A stretch of 7,185 nucleotides of DNA from Planctomycetota bacterium (GTDB taxonomy: Bacteria > Planctomycetota > Phycisphaerae > UBA1845): contig JADFIX010000180.1 of NCBI GenBank assembly GCA_022566435.1, positions 1 to 7,185 on the forward strand, read 5' to 3'. Of the stretch, positions 1-6,658 are shown piece by piece. The first letter of the stretch is position 1; each line of letters begins with the position of its first letter. The notes beneath the pieces were generated by a model. It searched no databases. It had not been told where the DNA came from and saw only the letters and a list, made by a program, of their open reading frames with translations. The position numbers and the translations under genes were made by a program.

Positions 1-255
1 TCCGTCGCCCACTCCCAGCAGCACCGAGACGTTGTCGCTGTCCCGATTTGCCACGGCGAGGTCGGGTACCTGGTCGCCGTCGAGGTCGCCGATTGCGACG
101 AACTGAGGCTCGCGGTCGGCGGCGTATAGCGCGCCGGGGAACAGCGGACCGGCTCCCAGCGCCGCGATCGTCCAGATCAGCCCGAACGCCAGCGACATAC
201 CGACACGAAACCGAAGGCCGTTGGTGATCACCTTCATCCCAAAGTTCAGTCTCAT
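1..255 (-). CDS. Secreted FG-GAP/VCBS repeat protein, N-terminal part (cut by window edge)
   Basis: Reading leftward from an ATG at 255 gives 85 codons with no stop before the window edge. Residues 1-17 are basic and residues 18-40 are hydrophobic (VGMSLAFGLIWTIAALGAG). A signal peptidase site is likely near A45/A46 (GALYA, then ADREP). The mature part opens with a textbook VCBS/FG-GAP repeat: FVAIGDLDGDQVPDLAVAN at 52-70, then SVLLGVGDG at 77-85. DxDGDxxPD is the calcium-binding loop of this beta-propeller family. Such proteins are exported and act in adhesion or surface display; the specific role here is unknown. In-frame ATGs also exist at 270 and 237. The one at 255 is preferred because GGGGG lies 8 bases upstream and its signal peptide has a basic N-terminus, but start choice is uncertain. 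A promoter candidate lies at 309-337. The gene is independent of the Cys-rich gene that ends at 563. Confidence 0.85.
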   Translation of the reverse strand, partial: MRLNFGMKVITNGLRFRVGMSLAFGLIWTIAALGAGPLFPGALYAADREPQFVAIGDLDGDQVPDLAVANRDSDNVSVLLGVGDG

Positions 256-562
256 GAGAATTGCCCCCATTTTTGCAGAAGTGGTACCCCAGTTTCAACC
301 CCAACCCGATTCTACGCAGTTGACCCGCTCAATTCAAGCGAGAACGACCTCTGCCGCCAAGATTCGCGCCTACTGCGAAATGGGGCGCCAAAAACCCGCA
401 TCTTACGCGCGGCCCGAAGGCTCCGGTTTCATGGTTTTTCCGGGATTTCCTGGGCGGATCGTCTTACTTCGTGCCGATCTCGTTTGACGCGGCACCGCCG
501 GGCTACCGACCGACTCGAACACCGTCTGGGTTGGTCTTACGATTTCGAATGCGGGTGTTTGG
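256..562. other. Intergenic region with no supported gene
   Basis: About 300 bases separate the stop of the Cys-rich gene from the start of the FG-GAP gene. Open frames crossing it on either strand show no recognisable domain or signal peptide and look like chance frames of GC-rich DNA. The part from 302 to 337 holds the promoter candidate listed separately. No rho-independent terminator with a stem and U-tract was found after the stop at 563. The imperfect hairpin at 551-569 overlaps that stop and lacks a U-tract. Confidence 0.6.
309..337 (-). promoter_or_regulatory. Sigma70-like promoter candidate for the FG-GAP gene
   Basis: On the minus strand TTGAAT (332-337) is followed by a 17-base spacer and TAGAAT (309-314). 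The -10 box matches TATAAT at five of six positions and the -35 box matches TTGACA at four of six. Transcription would begin near 302, leaving a leader of about 47 bases before the ATG at 255. The architecture repeats that of the promoter candidate at 3534-3562, including the same -35 hexamer. This is inferred from sequence only. Confidence 0.5.
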
Positions 563-1867
563 TCACCGCTTGCCGCGCGAGTGAACATCGTTGATGCGTT
601 TCGAAGGTCTAGGTTCGTTCGAGTTGCCGGCACAATGGGCGATGCCGCCGACGTCCTTTCCGGATAGCAACCCCTGCCGCCGCCACTCGTTGGCATGCCG
701 CGCGACACAGGCTGTCAACTCGCCGTGGCTGTGAGAGAACACCGGGCATTGGCTCAGCACATCATTCATCGTGCACCCGTCGTCAAGTAATTCGTTCCGC
801 ACGCGGGTCGGGCATTCTTCGACTGCGATCAACTTGGCCAAGTCTGAATCGACACAGGCGTCGCAGTCGTCGATGAAACCGTCGTCGTCGCTGTCGACTT
901 CGCACTCGTCCGGCACGCCATCGTCGTTGCAATCAAGACTCTCGCCGTGATCGGGATCGAGATCGCAGGCATCTTCCAATCCGTTGCCGTTGCAGTCGGA
1001 GACAAGGTGGTGGCGACATGCCCCGTCGGCATCGCAGGATTCCACCCCTGTGCATTCATCGCCATCTTCGCAGTCGGCATCGCTGAAACAATTGCAGGTA
1101 TCCGTGACCTCGTCGCAGGGCAGCCCCGACCCGCCGCATGGATCGCCCGAAAGGACACAGGCACCGAAGTTGCAAATCTCCAAGCCGTTGCAAAAAATTC
1201 CGTCGCTACAGACGTCTTCGACGGTCGGATCACAACTGCATCTGTTCCAGAACTCGGCAAACTCGTCACAAATCAGACCGTCCGCGGTGCACGGGTCGCC
1301 CGGGGACTCGCAGACGCCGCCCTGACACGAATCCTCACCGGTGCAGAACAGCCCGTCAAAAAAGCAAGGCGTGCCGTCGTCTCTTATATTTTCGAGACAG
1401 TTCCCCGCACCGTCGCAGCTGTCGGCCGAATCGCACTCCGTGTCGGATTGATCTCCGCAGGGCGTGCTGTCGTCTCTGAAATCATGGCGACAGTTCCCCG
1501 CACCGTCGCAGGTGTCGTCCGCTTCACACTCCGTGGTCGCTTGATCTCCGCAGGGCGTACCGTCACTTTGGAAAAGGCCGGAGCATAGGCCGCTGAGACA
1601 GCGATTGACCGTACATTCGTTGCCGTCATCCCTGCACGGCGTTAAATCAGCGACGTTAGGATGTCTGCAAGCCCCGAAGCCGCATTGATCGTTCGTGCAT
1701 TCGTTTCCATCATCGGCACAAACGGTACCCGCGGGCTCGGAATTGGTGCGACAGAGACCTTCACCATCGCATGCATCCGGGTGATCGCAAGTGGAGTCGG
1801 AGGAATCGCCGCAAGACAATCCCTCGTCACGATTGCTCCAATCGCTGTGGCCGGCGCATGGTCGCAA
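563..1867 (-). CDS. Cys-rich repeat and C-terminal part of a frameshifted secreted propeller protein
   Basis: This frame opens at a TTG (1867) and encodes 434 residues, but it has no signal peptide. It is best read as the continuation of the frame starting at 3408. About 52 residues are Cys. From about 18 to 286 there are repeats of 24-33 residues with patterns such as DGNECTxxxC, CDGAGNCR and DGTPC. This style is common in secreted proteins of Planctomycetota and Myxococcota and is presumably disulfide-stabilised. Acidic motifs follow: DCNGNGLEDACD (291-302), DCNDDGVPDECE (312-323) and DSDDDGFIDDCDACVDSD (325-342), resembling thrombospondin type 3 or dockerin calcium loops. The C-terminus is a compact module (about 352-413) with GC, HG, CVARHAN, GLLSGK and a final CA, and not a dockerin. 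Ligand and function are unknown. The TTG is probably not a true start: the reading is meaningful right from its first codons, where it overlaps the end of the meaningful stretch of the other frame. Confidence 0.85.
   Translation of the reverse strand: MRPCAGHSDWSNRDEGLSCGDSSDSTCDHPDACDGEGLCRTNSEPAGTVCADDGNECTNDQCGFGACRHPNVADLTPCRDDGNECTVNRCLSGLCSGLFQSDGTPCGDQATTECEADDTCDGAGNCRHDFRDDSTPCGDQSDTECDSADSCDGAGNCLENIRDDGTPCFFDGLFCTGEDSCQGGVCESPGDPCTADGLICDEFAEFWNRCSCDPTVEDVCSDGIFCNGLEICNFGACVLSGDPCGGSGLPCDEVTDTCNCFSDADCEDGDECTGVESCDADGACRHHLVSDCNGNGLEDACDLDPDHGESLDCNDDGVPDECEVDSDDDGFIDDCDACVDSDLAKLIAVEECPTRVRNELLDDGCTMNDVLSQCPVFSHSHGELTACVARHANEWRRQGLLSGKDVGGIAHCAGNSNEPRPSKRINDVHSRGKR
1396..1581 (-). 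repeat. Two tandem 93-base repeats in the Cys-rich region
   Basis: Copies at 1396-1488 and 1489-1581 each encode 31 residues of the form CGDQ..TEC..D.CDGAGNC....RDD.TPC. They are identical over the first 22 bases and over an 18-base stretch (ttgatctccgcagggcgt), and diverged between. A shorter related stretch at 1367-1386 shares the ggcgtgccgtcgtctct-like segment. The DNA-level similarity, unlike the other repeats of the same protein that match only in amino-acid pattern, points to a fairly recent duplication or gene conversion. Confidence 0.75.
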
Positions 1868-3408
1868 ACTTCGCAGTCGTTAGCCGGATTGAGGGTGCCG
1901 TCGGCGAAACACTCACCCGCGTTGGCACAGAAGCCCGAGTTCACAGTAAAGACGCAAAGGCTCGTATCCGCATCGCATGTGCCGCTTAGGCAGGCCACCG
2001 CGCCGACACAGTCATCGTCAATCGCACACTCGCAGGAATCTAGTACTCCGTTGCCGTTGGCATCGAGAGAGCCGTTGCCCAGGAGTTGGCAATCATCGTG
2101 AGTGCCGTTTTCGTCGCAGTCGGACTCCCTGCCCACAGCGAAGATATACGCCGATCCTGTGCTGGCATTTTTCCTGTATGCCCCAACCGCGGCATAGTCG
2201 CCGCCGATGGAAACGTACCAACCGAATCGATCATCTAAGGCCGCATCGCTTGCCGTCAGTTCCAGTTCATCGATCCAAGCCGCGCCTGCACGGCGATAGA
2301 GATAGACCGAACCGGTATCGGCGATAACCGGGTTGTCCAAGTCGCCCCGCGAAGCGCCAACCAACACCAAATCGCCGTGGATGGCCACCGCGCGACCGAA
2401 ATTATCCAGCGCCGCCCCATCGGAGGCTGTCAGCTTCTGCTCGATCACCCAATCGGGTTCCTCCAGGCGATAGACATAGGCCGAACCGGAACTGCTGCCG
2501 TTGTCGTCGTCAAAGACGGCGCCGACGACGAGTCGGTCGCCGCTAATCGCCACGGTATGGCCGAAGGTGTCGCTATTGGTCGCATCGCATGAAACGGTCG
2601 GGCCATCTCTGACTTGTGCTTGTAGCTTGGTGCGCACTTCCCACCCGACATTCGGCGCCGTGGCAGGATCGTGAAAGAAGGTGTAAACGGAGCCGGAGTT
2701 ATCCGCATTGTTCTGCTCCCCTGGGCATCGATCGTCGTCTTGCTTGGCGCCCACCACAATCCAATTCCCGTTGATTGCCACCGCGTTGGCGAAACTGTCG
2801 CCCGCATCTTGATCGTCGGCGAGAATCTTACGTGCCTGCGTCCATGTTGATCCGTCGAAATGGAACGCGTAGGCGGCACCGGAGTTGACAAGACCGAATT
2901 CGTCGTGATCCGGCGCGCCTACGATGATCCAATCGCCGTCGATCGCCACCGAACCACCGAATCGATCGTCCGGGAGACCGTCCGCCGCCGTGAGTTTCTG
3001 TTCGTACTCCCAAACACCGGAATTGCGACGAAAGACGTAAACGGCACCCGTGCTCCCGTGTTTACGCGCACCCACGACGGCGACGCGTCCGCGGATCGCG
3101 ACGGCACGACCGTACTCGTCATCGGCGGCGAGGCCCGGCGTGGGCAACAGCCTCCCCCTCTGGGTCCACGACAGGCCGTCACGCTCGTAGATGTAGGCCG
3201 CCCCGGTTGACGACGCTGGTTCGTCCGTTCCGATCACGGCATAATCGCCGCAAATCGCGGTCGACCATCCAAACTTCTGGTCCGCAAACCCACTATCCGC
3301 GGTGAGCGGGGTGATTTCGCATTGTGCGAGCGCCGGCGCTGAAGATCCGACACCGCAAATGAGGGCGACGAAAGTGGCGAATGACAGTTTCGATGCAGGT
3401 TGTCTCAT
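1642..3408 (-). CDS. Secreted seven-repeat FG-GAP beta-propeller protein (frameshifted at its 3' end)
   Basis: The ATG at 3408 begins a clear signal peptide: K7, a hydrophobic stretch at 9-21 and an ALA site before Q29. Seven FG-GAP repeats follow at about 43-75, 96-126, 147-182, 203-244, 280-313, 335-371 and 392-423. Each has the pattern D.FG..VAI.GD..VVGA....GSAYVY, and seven copies suit a complete seven-bladed propeller. A linker with DCDENGTHDDC (430-440) and LDANGNGVLDSCE (448-460) leads to Cys-rich sequence. Sense is lost after about residue 521, so the last 67 residues are out of frame and the true continuation is the frame ending at 563. The product is expected outside the cell, in calcium-dependent adhesion or display; its partner is unknown. 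C30 lies after LAQ, which is not a proper lipobox, so a lipoprotein is unlikely. The only SD-like element is a weak AGAAAG 6 bases upstream. A promoter candidate lies at 3534-3562. Confidence 0.88.
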   Translation of the reverse strand: MRQPASKLSFATFVALICGVGSSAPALAQCEITPLTADSGFADQKFGWSTAICGDYAVIGTDEPASSTGAAYIYERDGLSWTQRGRLLPTPGLAADDEYGRAVAIRGRVAVVGARKHGSTGAVYVFRRNSGVWEYEQKLTAADGLPDDRFGGSVAIDGDWIIVGAPDHDEFGLVNSGAAYAFHFDGSTWTQARKILADDQDAGDSFANAVAINGNWIVVGAKQDDDRCPGEQNNADNSGSVYTFFHDPATAPNVGWEVRTKLQAQVRDGPTVSCDATNSDTFGHTVAISGDRLVVGAVFDDDNGSSSGSAYVYRLEEPDWVIEQKLTASDGAALDNFGRAVAIHGDLVLVGASRGDLDNPVIADTGSVYLYRRAGAAWIDELELTASDAALDDRFGWYVSIGGDYAAVGAYRKNASTGSAYIFAVGRESDCDENGTHDDCQLLGNGSLDANGNGVLDSCECAIDDDCVGAVACLSGTCDADTSLCVFTVNSGFCANAGECFADGTLNPANDCEVCDHAPATAIGAIVTRDCLAAIPPTPLAITRMHAMVKVSVAPIPSPRVPFVPMMETNARTINAASGLADILTSLI

Positions 3409-3485
3409 GGTTGCTTTCTAATTGGATTCGATCCGTGTTGACGCCGCGCGGCCCCTCGAATCCCGCCGATACGCTTCACGAAATG

Positions 3486-3522
3486 CACTTCGCAGTACGC
3501 ATCAGTTCATGCTGCGAATGTG
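3486..3522 (-). promoter_or_regulatory. Dyad/hairpin at the predicted 5' end of the propeller gene mRNA
   Basis: On the minus strand CACATTCGCAG pairs with CTGCGAAGTG: seven contiguous pairs (TTCGCAG/CTGCGAA) extended by CAC/GTG past one bulged A. Inside, CAT/ATG pairs around a GAACTG loop with a CGTA bulge on one side. The dyad starts about five bases after the predicted transcription start (near 3527). It could be an mRNA 5' stabilising hairpin or a protein-binding operator. There is no U-tract, so it is not an intrinsic terminator. Confidence 0.45.
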
Positions 3523-3533
3523 CCGGGAATACG

Positions 3534-3562
3534 ATCATACTGTATGAGCCCGCCGAATTCAA
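3534..3562 (-). promoter_or_regulatory. Sigma70-like promoter candidate for the propeller gene
   Basis: On the minus strand TTGAAT (3557-3562) and TATGAT (3534-3539) are separated by exactly 17 bases. The -10 box matches TATAAT at five of six positions. It lies in the 200-base gap between the stop at 3609 and the ATG at 3408 and predicts a leader of about 120 bases. The gap and the promoter suggest that the propeller gene starts its own transcript. Confidence 0.5.
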
Positions 3563-3608
3563 TTGGAATAGCCCTGTAATGACCTCCGGTTTTGTCTATT
3601 GCGTCCGC

Positions 3609-5396
3609 TTAAGGACCTGACGTACCAATGGCTGCCGGTACTAGGAACGATCTATCGTCCCTCAAAATTGGCGCCGTGTTCGACTCATCAACGAACGGGC
3701 GTTCGTCCGGGGCAGCGATTGTCATTTTCTGGGGTGGGCCGGAGAGTATGGCCATGAAGCCGGTCAGATCCTCGGCATCCACATCACCATCGGCGTCGAA
3801 GTCTTGCGCGTGGCAACACGAACTTGAATCGGGCAGAAGATCGCACGGTTGCGCGGCGCACGCACCGGTGAAGCAAGACGCGAACTCGGCAAACGTGGAC
3901 AAGTCCGCGAACGTCGGTGGGGCAATGGCAAAATCCAGTTCGATCACCCCTTGACCGAACGCGCCGTCATATCCTCCGATTCGAATCAACAGTTCGGCGG
4001 CCTCATCCAACGGCACCGAAAGCACCGATGGGTACCCGGGGTCGTCGCCACACGCATCGTCGTTGCAGGCAATTGGGTCGCCAAGGTCGGCGCAGTCGCC
4101 GAATGGATACACTGCGATCTTCGTATCAAAATCACTCTCGCATAGACTGATTGTCAACAATCCGGAACAAGGGGCCACGAAATCGTACCAGACATCGTTG
4201 TGCATCTGGTCATCGCCAAGTGGGAAACCGCACACCGGTGGTACGTGCCCGCCGATGAGTGGCACGGTGGGACCGTTCGTCGTGGCCCCGGCGGTATCGA
4301 TCGGAATGAGCCCCTCTTCGATGTACCGGCTGGCGATGCACGAATCGTGATCCGGCGGTGCAAAACAACCATATTCCTCCGAGAGCTGGATATCGAGGCA
4401 AAATGCCATGTCTCCATTAGTCAGGTCGAACCGGTCGAATCCGTCGGGGGATGATTCGTTTCCGCCATCCAGCAACGACTGTCGATCCCCCGAGAGGGCA
4501 TGCGCCCATTGCCATTGGCTCGAAAACAGAGACGCGTTGGTGATTTCCAACCAATAGCATTCACCGTCCTGCACCGATACCGGCTCATGGGACGCGGAGA
4601 ATCCGTACGCTCGCTGACCGTCAGGAAATAGACCCGGTTCTAGAACCGGACCATATACGGCCAGGCCACCCGATGCTTGCGAGAATGGTCCCGCGATAAG
4701 CTTGCCCGGCAGGCCTCCATCATTGGCGTAGTATCGCACTTCGAACGCATCGATGGCAACGTCGCCCCAATCGCCAAGATCGTTCACATACGTACCCCAC
4801 CAGCAGAGTTGAGTGACTGAGCCGGCGACGGCGGGCACGAAGTTGTCCGCCGTGACGGCACCAAGTCGATCGCTGGTAGAGACATGCCAACGGTCCGGCG
4901 GCTGGCATGTTTCCCGGGATACGGTGCAGGATACCGGCGCTTCAGACCAGCTCAGCGCCGGGCCGTAGTCGATAAATATACTGCCGGGGCCTCCACGCAC
5001 GGCGCCGAATTTAGTGCCGATTTCAAGGAGATATTCCTGACCGGCGAGTGCGTCGAAGGATCCTCGTGACTGCGTCACGCAGGAATCGTCGCTAAGCACA
5101 ACCCCGTCATCGTACCGCCGGGGGCAGCCGCAACCCTCATGAACGGTTAAGTACGTATCGACCGTTGTGCCGGAACAGGTATCAATGGAAACGGTACCCG
5201 TGAACGGCGAAGTCCAACAATACCATACGTCGCTGGGAAGAAACCCCTCATACGTCGCGTCCGTGTTATCAAACGCAAAGACTCCCTGCCCTTCAATCGG
5301 CGCGGGATACTCGCATGTGTCATTCGGTGGCGCGGCCTCGATGATCGAGACCAACAAGAGTAGTGCCGGGATTCCGGGGAGCAATTTGTTCATCAT
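3609..5396 (-). CDS. Secreted modular protein: two PPC-like domains, middle beta domain, dockerin-like loop
   Basis: With the ATG at 5396 the product has 595 residues. The signal peptide is MMNKLLPGIPALLLLVSIIEA, cleaved near A21/A22. Residues 22-145 (PPNDTCEYP, DVWYCW, TGTVSIDTC, SGSFDALAGQEYLLEIG-like) and 347-490 (PPDHDSC, NDVWYDFVAPCSGLLTIS, FDTKIAVY, CNDDACG, LLIRIGG) are two copies of a domain common in planctomycete secreted proteins. It resembles the pre-peptidase C-terminal beta-sandwich. Between them, 150-340 is a beta-rich domain (AVTADNFVP, LCWWGTYV, FEVRYYANDGGLPG) of unknown ligand. A dockerin-like segment at about 496-552 has FADLSTFAEFASCFTG but only one full EF loop, DFDADGDVDAED. 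A tail of about 40 residues follows, which is unusual because dockerins normally end the protein. No catalytic motif is seen; a surface or matrix role is inferred. Starting instead at the TTG at 5405 would add three residues; the double ATG is preferred. No good SD site or promoter is visible in the 110 bases upstream, which suggests co-transcription with the pseudopilin-like gene. Confidence 0.92.
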   Translation of the reverse strand: MMNKLLPGIPALLLLVSIIEAAPPNDTCEYPAPIEGQGVFAFDNTDATYEGFLPSDVWYCWTSPFTGTVSIDTCSGTTVDTYLTVHEGCGCPRRYDDGVVLSDDSCVTQSRGSFDALAGQEYLLEIGTKFGAVRGGPGSIFIDYGPALSWSEAPVSCTVSRETCQPPDRWHVSTSDRLGAVTADNFVPAVAGSVTQLCWWGTYVNDLGDWGDVAIDAFEVRYYANDGGLPGKLIAGPFSQASGGLAVYGPVLEPGLFPDGQRAYGFSASHEPVSVQDGECYWLEITNASLFSSQWQWAHALSGDRQSLLDGGNESSPDGFDRFDLTNGDMAFCLDIQLSEEYGCFAPPDHDSCIASRYIEEGLIPIDTAGATTNGPTVPLIGGHVPPVCGFPLGDDQMHNDVWYDFVAPCSGLLTISLCESDFDTKIAVYPFGDCADLGDPIACNDDACGDDPGYPSVLSVPLDEAAELLIRIGGYDGAFGQGVIELDFAIAPPTFADLSTFAEFASCFTGACAAQPCDLLPDSSSCCHAQDFDADGDVDAEDLTGFMAILSGPPQKMTIAAPDERPFVDESNTAPILRDDRSFLVPAAIGTSGP

Positions 5397-5506
5397 TTCA
5401 CGCAATGTTCCAAGCCTTCACTGTCATCGAAAGACGTCGTTACCGCGGCAACGTACAGCCCGCCCGTCCGCTGCGCCACGGTCACTGATCAAGAGTCCGG
5501 AAAAAG

Positions 5507-6616
5507 TTATTGCGGCAACAAACATTCGCCGAGCCTGCCGGAGCCGTTCCAAGAGTATCCAGTCGGAATGGGCTCGGCCGGCAGCGTATCCAATTGCCAT
5601 CCGTCGCCGCGAACGATAATACAAGTTCTATTCTGCTGTAGGTTCGGATCATCAGGATAAACCACCTCAAGGCGATAATGGTTGAAGTAACCGTTTGAGT
5701 CTCGGCTACCTTCAATGAGTATCTTCTGTGTGGCCACATGACCGTCGACGAACGACCTGTTGAATGTCCAGTTCTTACCGTGCCACCCCCGTACGGCCTT
5801 CGTCGGGCCTGGGTCGATTCCCGCGAACCCTATGAGTACGCTACATTCGCTAATAAGGCGTTTTGTGGTCCATGCCCATCGGCCGATGTTCTCGTGGTAG
5901 GCCAACGTGCGTGCCGGATCGGGCACACGAGACACCGGACCGAGAAACTGCGAATTGCTCGAGATCGGTCCGCCGCCGACGAAAGAAGTCATGAAGATAT
6001 TGGCGTTGTAGCTGGTGCCAAAATAGTCAAACGACGATTGCTCTGGATTCGCCACCCAGTCCACACAGTGACCGCCCTCCGGCGGACCATCATCGGCCGG
6101 GCAGCGAACCGCATCGAGCTGAAGTTGTGTATCGAGAATCGCCCCTTCCTTAATATAATTTGGAGGGCCGTATTCCACGAACCCATGTGGGTAGAGAATG
6201 TTGTTCAGCGGTCGCGTAGCCGGCCCGAATCCGGCCTTGGTACCGTATCTGCCAGTAAGAAAGTAATATTGACCTCCGGCTCCGGAAGTCCATCCCGGCG
6301 CGCCTTTTCCGGCCTTGCCGCCCCATTCGTAAGCGCCGATGTTGGTATAACGGGATGGATTCTGGGTGAAGAAACTAGAGGGAACCGGCAGCGCATTATC
6401 GTCGGGATCTTCCGCGGTGTAGATCGCGGTGGCCGCACCAATGACCGCCAGGCGATCCAGGCAAACGGAGAACTTGGAGTGTCGCCGCGCCGACGCCAGG
6501 GACGGTTGAATCATGGCCACGAGCAAGACACCGGTGAGGAGCACCACGACGGACTCGACCAAAGAGAAGCCCGGGCGGTGTCCTGTGTCCTTCGTGTTGT
6601 TCAATCGATCTACCAT
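5507..6616 (-). CDS. Pseudopilin-like protein with type IV prepilin leader and DGH motif
   Basis: From the ATG at 6616 the product has 369 residues. The leader ends at RPG16 and is followed by FSLVE, the standard prepilin peptidase/N-methylation site with Glu at mature position 5. A hydrophobic helix runs to about residue 41, then SARRHSK. The large soluble domain holds paired-looking Cys (172, 184, 258, 332, 365), NIFMTSF, and a late WHGKN...RSFVDGHV segment (H279, D291-G292-H293). Late H...DG motifs mark the planctomycete DUF1559/H-X9-DG family of pseudopilin-like proteins, where spacing is usually nine; here it is eleven. These proteins are processed in the inner membrane and are thought to work with type II secretion or type IV pilus-like machines; none of that machinery is in the window. 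AGAGG (6625-6629) lies 8 bases before this start, favouring it over the in-frame ATG at 6646, which would give 379 residues. Its position between genes for secreted proteins is suggestive but proves no link. Confidence 0.9.
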   Translation of the reverse strand: MVDRLNNTKDTGHRPGFSLVESVVVLLTGVLLVAMIQPSLASARRHSKFSVCLDRLAVIGAATAIYTAEDPDDNALPVPSSFFTQNPSRYTNIGAYEWGGKAGKGAPGWTSGAGGQYYFLTGRYGTKAGFGPATRPLNNILYPHGFVEYGPPNYIKEGAILDTQLQLDAVRCPADDGPPEGGHCVDWVANPEQSSFDYFGTSYNANIFMTSFVGGGPISSNSQFLGPVSRVPDPARTLAYHENIGRWAWTTKRLISECSVLIGFAGIDPGPTKAVRGWHGKNWTFNRSFVDGHVATQKILIEGSRDSNGYFNHYRLEVVYPDDPNLQQNRTCIIVRGDGWQLDTLPAEPIPTGYSWNGSGRLGECLLPQ

Positions 6617-6624
6617 GTCGTTTG

Positions 6625-6629
6625 CCTCT
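6625..6629 (-). promoter_or_regulatory. Ribosome binding site deciding the pseudopilin start
   Basis: AGAGG on the minus strand sits 8 bases before the ATG at 6616. It is the best Shine-Dalgarno match at any start in the window. The alternative ATG at 6646 has only GAGCG nearby. Confidence 0.45.
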
Positions 6630-6658
6630 ATTTCTCCATCCTTCATCGTGCCGCTCGC

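Larger units (their letters stand above)
563..3408 (-). pseudogene. Whole frameshift-split gene: FG-GAP propeller plus Cys-rich repeat protein
   Basis: Two overlapping minus-strand frames form one interrupted gene. The first frame makes sense up to CEVCDHAPAT (codons ending about 1846), then turns into Cys-poor, Pro/Met-rich sequence until its stop at 1642. The second frame makes sense from about 1843 (DWSNRDEGLSCGDSSDS) and continues the same Cys-rich repeat style. Adding one base between 1841 and 1863 restores a single frame of about 948 residues: signal peptide, seven-repeat propeller, Cys-rich repeats, acidic loops and C-terminal module. No slippery heptamer is visible at the junction, so programmed frameshifting looks unlikely. 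The break is either a real inactivating deletion or a base missed in sequencing or assembly. Absence of other stops or shifts favours a very recent event or an error. Confidence 0.75.

Noticed and set aside
264..307. Four G-runs on the minus strand between promoter and start of the FG-GAP gene (possible G-quadruplex)
   Set aside because: One loop would be 18 bases long and the first run lies outside the predicted transcript, so support is weak.
221..487. Small plus-strand frame in the left intergenic region
   Set aside because: It overlaps the start of the FG-GAP gene on the other strand, has no domain and covers the promoter candidate.
551..569. Imperfect hairpin (gcgggtg/caccgc) at the end of the Cys-rich gene
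   Set aside because: The stem has a bulge, spans the stop codon and is not followed by a U-tract, so it does not support an intrinsic terminator.
947..1588. Plus-strand open frame (213 codons) with internal repeats
   Set aside because: The repeats are reflections of the minus-strand Cys-rich repeats. The product lacks any recognisable signal.
1841..1863. Programmed ribosomal frameshift as the explanation for the split gene
   Set aside because: No X-XXY-YYZ slippery heptamer or obvious downstream pseudoknot was seen. A plain deletion or sequencing error is simpler.
3379..3408. Lipoprotein signal at the start of the propeller protein (LAQC)
   Set aside because: Gln before the Cys does not fit the lipobox. 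ALA just upstream is a good signal peptidase I site.
3601..3615. GTCC/GGAC mini-hairpin at the stop of the PPC-like protein gene
   Set aside because: Only four pairs with no U-tract.
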